In this document: piece by piece, positions 59,798-64,000 of the stretch | Position numbering within the stretch: the stretch's first letter is position 1 | Layout: the number at the start of each line of letters is the position of its first letter | Origin: Malus domestica | Taxonomy: Eukaryota > Streptophyta > Magnoliopsida > Rosales > Rosaceae | Direction: 5' to 3' | Assembly: GCF_042453785.1 (NCBI RefSeq) | Contig: NC_091673.1 | Coordinates: 8,329,001-8,393,000, forward strand | DNA length: 64,000 bases | Notes under the pieces: generated by a model | Told to the model about the DNA's origin: nothing | The model's input: only the letters and a program-made list of their open reading frames with translations | Database searches by the model: none | Program-made: the position numbers and the translations under genes

Positions 59798-60659
59798 GGC
59801 CATTTACAACAGAAGGGTCCAGAGGGACAGAGGGCCAAAAATAGCCCTAAAACCGTCTCCAACCGAGGGTCAGGCCAAAGGGCTTGTGGGCTCCACTGGA
59901 CAAAAAGGGCCAAAGGGCTAACCAGCCAGCCCCAGTTCGGGCTAAGAAATTTGAATCTCAACGGTTAGTTGATGTCAGGTAGCCGTTTTATTTTTTTTAT
60001 TTTTTGGCCAAAAATTGTAAAAGAATTTTTAATTAAGGCTCGTGATTGGTTCTATGTGGGGATGTTGCTTTTATAATCATGTTTGATTGCTCAAACCTCT
60101 CCCACAGCCGATGTGGGACAAATATAATAGGTGCCCTAAATATAAGCTTCCTATTAGAGATGGTAAATGTGCATTTATACATGTAACTATCTCAAACTAA
60201 GTTGTACCAGTAATTGGACACTTAAATTAAAAAATTAATTTAACATAAAATTGTTAACCGTCGCAAGTAGACATGAAATCAGCGCCAATTATTACGACGA
60301 AGTAAGTATTTTCATAATTAATTTTAAATATTTCATTCTATTTCATTTAATTTAAGTTGTTGTAGTTTTTAAATTTTTGGGAGCAGTCTCTCCATAAATG
60401 GGGGTAAGGCTAGCCGACATTCACCTCTCCCAGACCTTGCGTAAAGCGGGAGCCTTGTGCACTGGGTACGACCTTTTTTTTTTGTTGTTGTAGTTTTTAA
60501 ATTTAAATAATAAATTATGTTTGGTCTTATGGTTCTTTGGTTCTCGGTTGGAGATGATAAGAAATATGGCACTGCATTGTTCATTAAAATATTAATTTCT
60601 TGGAGGGTCAGAGAGCTAAAATGAGCCCTCTAGCCAGCCTTTAATTGGAGATGGCCTAA
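59795..60659. mobile_element. PIF/Harbinger-like element B, TAA target duplication
   Basis: An 859-bp span (59798-60656) with ends GGCCATTTACAAC and AATTGGAGATGGCC, flanked by TAA at 59795-59797 and 60657-60659. Subterminal GGGCCAAAGGGCT-type motifs lie on the left and AGCCCTCTAGCCAGCC on the right. A SINE has inserted inside it. Confidence 0.82.
60356..60504 (+). mobile_element. SINE (5'-truncated) with perfect 21-bp target duplication
   Basis: A 21-base sequence beginning GTTGTTGTAGTTTTTAAA occurs at 60356-60376 and again, identically, at 60484-60504. Between them is a 107-bp insert with GTAAGGCTAGCCGACATTCA, CACCTCTCCCAGACCTTGCG, and GCACTGGGTACGACC before a run of about 11 T. This order and the T-tail are those of a widespread plant tRNA-derived SINE type. 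The 5' tRNA part is absent. Confidence 0.92.
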
Positions 60660-60723
60660 GGCGTGGAGGAAATGGTACACGAATGGGGAAGCCATCGTCT
60701 GCAAGAGCATACCTTTCTTTTAA

Positions 60724-60872
60724 GGGGTGTGCTATCCACACATCCTATTTTACTTCTCACACACCCCTTGATAATTTATATCCGTTGATCTTCTTCAATT
60801 TATCCGATCCGACAGCAAAAAATTAAAAAAATGTGTAAGAAGTAAAATGAAATGTTGGGATATCACACATCT
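60724..60872. mobile_element. MITE with GTGTGCTATCC ends
   Basis: GGGGTGTGCTATCCACACAT and TATTTTACTTCTCACACA on the left are mirrored on the right by TGTGTAAGAAGTAAAATGAA and GGGATATCACACAT. About 149 bp, non-coding. Confidence 0.75.
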
Positions 60873-61640
60873 AATGTTAAAGTTGGACAGAATCTGTTAA
60901 GGGTGGAGCTGTTACAGTACGACCCCCCTTTGTCGGGTGTTATGAAACAGCTGTGTTGTTCCCTCCAGCTGATGCACGGCTCTTCTCTCCCCTCGACACG
61001 TGGGAGTCCTTTTGGTCATCGATGGCAAAGTGTTGGCACGTGCTTCAGTTGCCACGCAAGACAAAGTTTGAAGCTCAAAGCATATGTGTCGCGATTCGAT
61101 CATAACAGTAGTTTGTTCTGCTTACGTGGAAATTTGATTAATAAATAAAAATAAAAGATGGAGTCAACTGGTCAACGTATTTAACCGCACGTTAGTTAAC
61201 GCCGTTTGTATTTGGCTGTGCTGGTTGAATTCTTGTCCGGGCACTGCAGAGAAACCTCCCATGAAGCTTTTCACTGAAAATAAATTGTTTTACGTAACAG
61301 TTTGTAGCTCAGTTCGTTAAAAAATTTCAATTTCATTTTTACCTCATCCAAGACAGGTTCTATAAGAAACCGCAAGAAGAACAAACAAATTGTTGCATTA
61401 TTTATATTGATAGCGAAAAATAAAAACCGAATGACAGTGAACTTTTGTATTTTCAGTTAAGAGATGAAATGATATGAATTTTAATTAATTCGACAATGAT
61501 ATTTAACCACTTTTTGATTCCCTAACAACAAGGTTCAAGTATTGTGGACAAATACTGATTAAATTAATTAAATGAATGCATTTTTAATATTGGTTTAATT
61601 GTAGAAATAGTTTATGAATTTTACCCATAGTTTAATTTTA
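60873..61640. other. Intergenic stretch
   Basis: Contains a 98-codon frame (60852-61148) with no recognised similarity. Nothing else is seen. Confidence 0.5.
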
Positions 61641-61800
61641 AGGATAACTTTAACTAATGAAAATGACTTGAAAACTTTGAGTTTTAACGAAAATGACAAA
61701 ATAAAAAGTAAAGTGAATAGTACCGGGATTGACTTTTTGTGTAAAAATATGGTTTTTCGTTAAAGTGAACAGTACCAGGAGTTTTTCATTAAAGTTCCCT
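61641..61800. mobile_element. Six-copy MITE family member (reverse orientation)
   Basis: AGGATAACTTTAACTAATGA, then ACTTTGAGTTTTAACGAAAA, TTTTTGTGTAAAAATATGG and CATTAAAGTTCCCT, as in the copy at 52046. Confidence 0.85.
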
Positions 61801-63199
61801 TAATTTTAGTCCTTGAACAGTTGAATTCTCATATTAGTTTCTTTAGTCTTTGAACTTAACAATGTGTGGCACCATTTGTCATTTCCACTAACCTCATATT
61901 TTTCGCTAAATCTAGAGATATAATAGGAACTTCAACTTAAAACTAACAAAAATCAACTAAAAACTAAAAACAACAATTGAAGAAGCTGAAAAACATATGA
62001 AAAATTATGAATTAATATCTAAAAAAAGTCGGCAAGGTCGCGCAAGAGGAGCTTCGAGTGACGGGCTGTCAAAGAGAAAAAAATCAAGTCACTCAAAGCT
62101 ATGCCCTTTGCCCCGTGTTGTCCCCCTTCGGTTGCTCCCACCCAATAGGCCGAAAAACGTTAGCGTTGCATAAAATAAAATGAAATTTGAACTACAAACA
62201 TACAAAATGAAAATGATTGGACTTTAGCAACTTGTAAATATTAGGCAATGCGAATTCAAAGTTGGTAGTTGATAAAATTGTAGTTGGACTTAAACAACTA
62301 ACAAATCACATATTGAACTATTAAAAAAAATTTCTTATGTATTCAATTTTCTTACACACACACACACACACACAAACTCATTTTTATGGTTTTTTTTTTC
62401 TTTTTTTCTTATTTCTCATTTTTAAATTCATTTGTAATGATGTGGGATAAGGTTCCTAATATACTGATAAATCTAACAAAAAAATAGACGACGTTGGTAA
62501 AAATGACCAATTGTACAATACATTGTTAAGTTCAAGGATTAAAGAAACTAATATGAGAGTTTATGACTAAAATTAGACTACGGAAAAAGTTCATAAACCA
62601 TTCTTATAATTACGGGTTTCATATTATATGGGACCACAAAAAGCCCTACTAATGCCAATAAGGACACTTGGTGGCTTGCATAAACACACACTCTTATGGA
62701 ACAATTTATGGCTAGAAAAACACATTTTTGTTTTCATGGCAACCCTTAGCATATATGGAGTTAAAGGCATTAATTTTTTGGTGGCAAGGATTTCCACGTT
62801 ATCCATTTCTTGTGATATTTTCTTTTGTCAATTGTGACTCACTTTTGGTACCACCAAAATCATGAGTTGATGTGGTAAACTTTAGTACACGTAGAGGGAA
62901 CTGAAGTGGTTGTGGCACAACTTGCCGTGTAGGTATAAGTATGAAAAAGAAGAAAAACAAATTCTAAATTTGGTTGTAAGAAAAGAATATAGCTAAGTGA
63001 CAAACTAAAAATCTAAAATGAAACTATATATATCATATGATAACGAACAAATTTTTATGTATATATGAAACACTTGTCATGTAATAAATCGTTTTACTTA
63101 GTATATGCGACATATAGTTGATACGTTCAACTTCTAAGTTATGAAAAAAAAATATACACATTACAATTTGAATAAATTAAATTACGTGCTTGCGTATCT
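61801..63199. other. Intergenic stretch with (CA)n at 62354
   Basis: AT-rich; a (CA)n run of about ten units lies at 62354-62374. The text CTTAATTTTAGTCCTTGAAC (61797-61816) and the reverse-oriented copy TTCAAGGATTAAAGAAACTA (62533-62552) may be two ends of one larger inverted-repeat element of about 750 bp. No gene. Confidence 0.45.
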
Positions 63200-63350
63200 T
63201 AAAAAGAGAAATGCTAATGATACTCTTCAAAATTGACTCTCTACGGACTCTCTGTTATCTCATAGTTGAACGTCAATTCTCATATCAACATTATAAAACA
63301 TTGTGTTACAAACTTGAGGTGGTAGAAAATCTTACTTTTAAGAGAGTCCC
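63200..63350. mobile_element. MITE-like repeat shared with 43.5 kb
   Basis: ACTCTTCAAAATTGACTCTC..., GGACTCTCTGTTATCTCAT and ATCTTACTTTTAAGAGAGTC are in the order seen at 43473-43612. Ends are approximate. Confidence 0.5.
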
Positions 63351-64000
63351 TTTACATTTAAAAAAAAATATTTTTCATATATAGGATAAGAATATCTAGA
63401 GTCACAAGCCAGGTCGTCTCATGAACTTTGGGTTATATGGCGATATTTTAGAGAAGAGGGGGTTTGACGTTGAGAAATGTCAATCTTATCTTATCTTTAT
63501 TCTTCATTCCGTACACCGGGAATATTAAAAAATCAACCAACTTGGTTAATTAAATAAGAAGTCTGAAAAAGAAAGAAATCTAATTAATTTATGTGTAAAA
63601 TAAAAAGAGAAAAGAATGCAAAGCATGCACCCACTGACTAAACAGGGGAATTTGAAGGAGACAATGCAGAGGATGTTGCTTAACGCATTTGCCACAAGTT
63701 AGGGACCCTCGTAATCGTAAATGGTGTTGAGTGAGTAGAAATGAAAGGAAGTGAAATATTGCAATGCAAGGCATGGGCACGTGACGGTTGAGTTTTGCCA
63801 TGGTTGAGTATGGACCAAGCTAGTATTGCCTTGTTTAGCATGTGTACAGGTTGTGGATAAATTGTTAATGTAAAGATTATTTTGTTATTTAAAAAGGTTT
63901 AAGATTTTACTGTAAAACTAATTTGTATGCAGATATTAGCTTAATTTTATGTACATATATACAAGATTCTTTATTTTTTGGATGTGAAATATACTCTCTT
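63351..64000. other. Intergenic stretch at window end
   Basis: AT-rich with no supported gene. The 70-codon minus frame at 63589-63801 has no recognised similarity. Confidence 0.55.

Overview
This is a window of plant nuclear DNA: intron-rich genes with GT/AG junctions and plant-specific proteins sit in AT-rich DNA full of small non-autonomous transposons. The mix of short repeat families (especially one seen six times around a conserved TTTTTAGTGTAAAAAT core, and one with CCTAGGCG-rich ends seen three times) suggests a woody Rosaceae genome of the apple/pear type. That is inference from remembered repeats, not from a search.

Seven intact protein genes can be modelled exon by exon. From left to right: TOM20, the mitochondrial import receptor (3646-5574, +, 6 exons, 206 aa); a CYP78A cytochrome P450 (13772-16369, +, 2 exons, 530 aa); an SSP4-like CTD phosphatase (26186-29485, +, 7 coding exons, 465 aa); the meiotic axis HORMA protein ASY1 (31475-36088, +, 22 exons, 625 aa); an LDAP/REF-SRPP lipid-droplet protein (37692-39038, +, 3 exons, 234 aa); a small complex I-associated protein (40065-40304, -, 79 aa); and an F-box/MYND-finger protein (46243-47639, -, 3 exons, 371 aa). 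A broken ferredoxin copy lies just downstream of the phosphatase (29943-30435, +).

The 31-48 kb part is a compact gene block whose order, ASY1 - LDAP - small complex I protein - F-box/MYND, matches the Arabidopsis run At1g67370, At1g67360, At1g67350, At1g67340 as I remember it. These genes do not act in one pathway; the order looks like ancestral collinearity.

The remaining DNA is transposon territory. 1-2.2 kb is a nested tandem-repeat block. 6-13 kb and 16-25 kb hold MITEs, a LINE RNase H fragment, a SINE with a 13-bp target-site duplication, a 1-kb PIF/Harbinger-like element and a Copia-type LTR. 48-64 kb has no gene I can support. It holds a 2.8-kb Mutator-like element carrying an array of hairpin repeats with covarying arms, two abutting Harbinger-like elements that share one TAA, and a SINE with a perfect 21-bp duplication nested in one of them.
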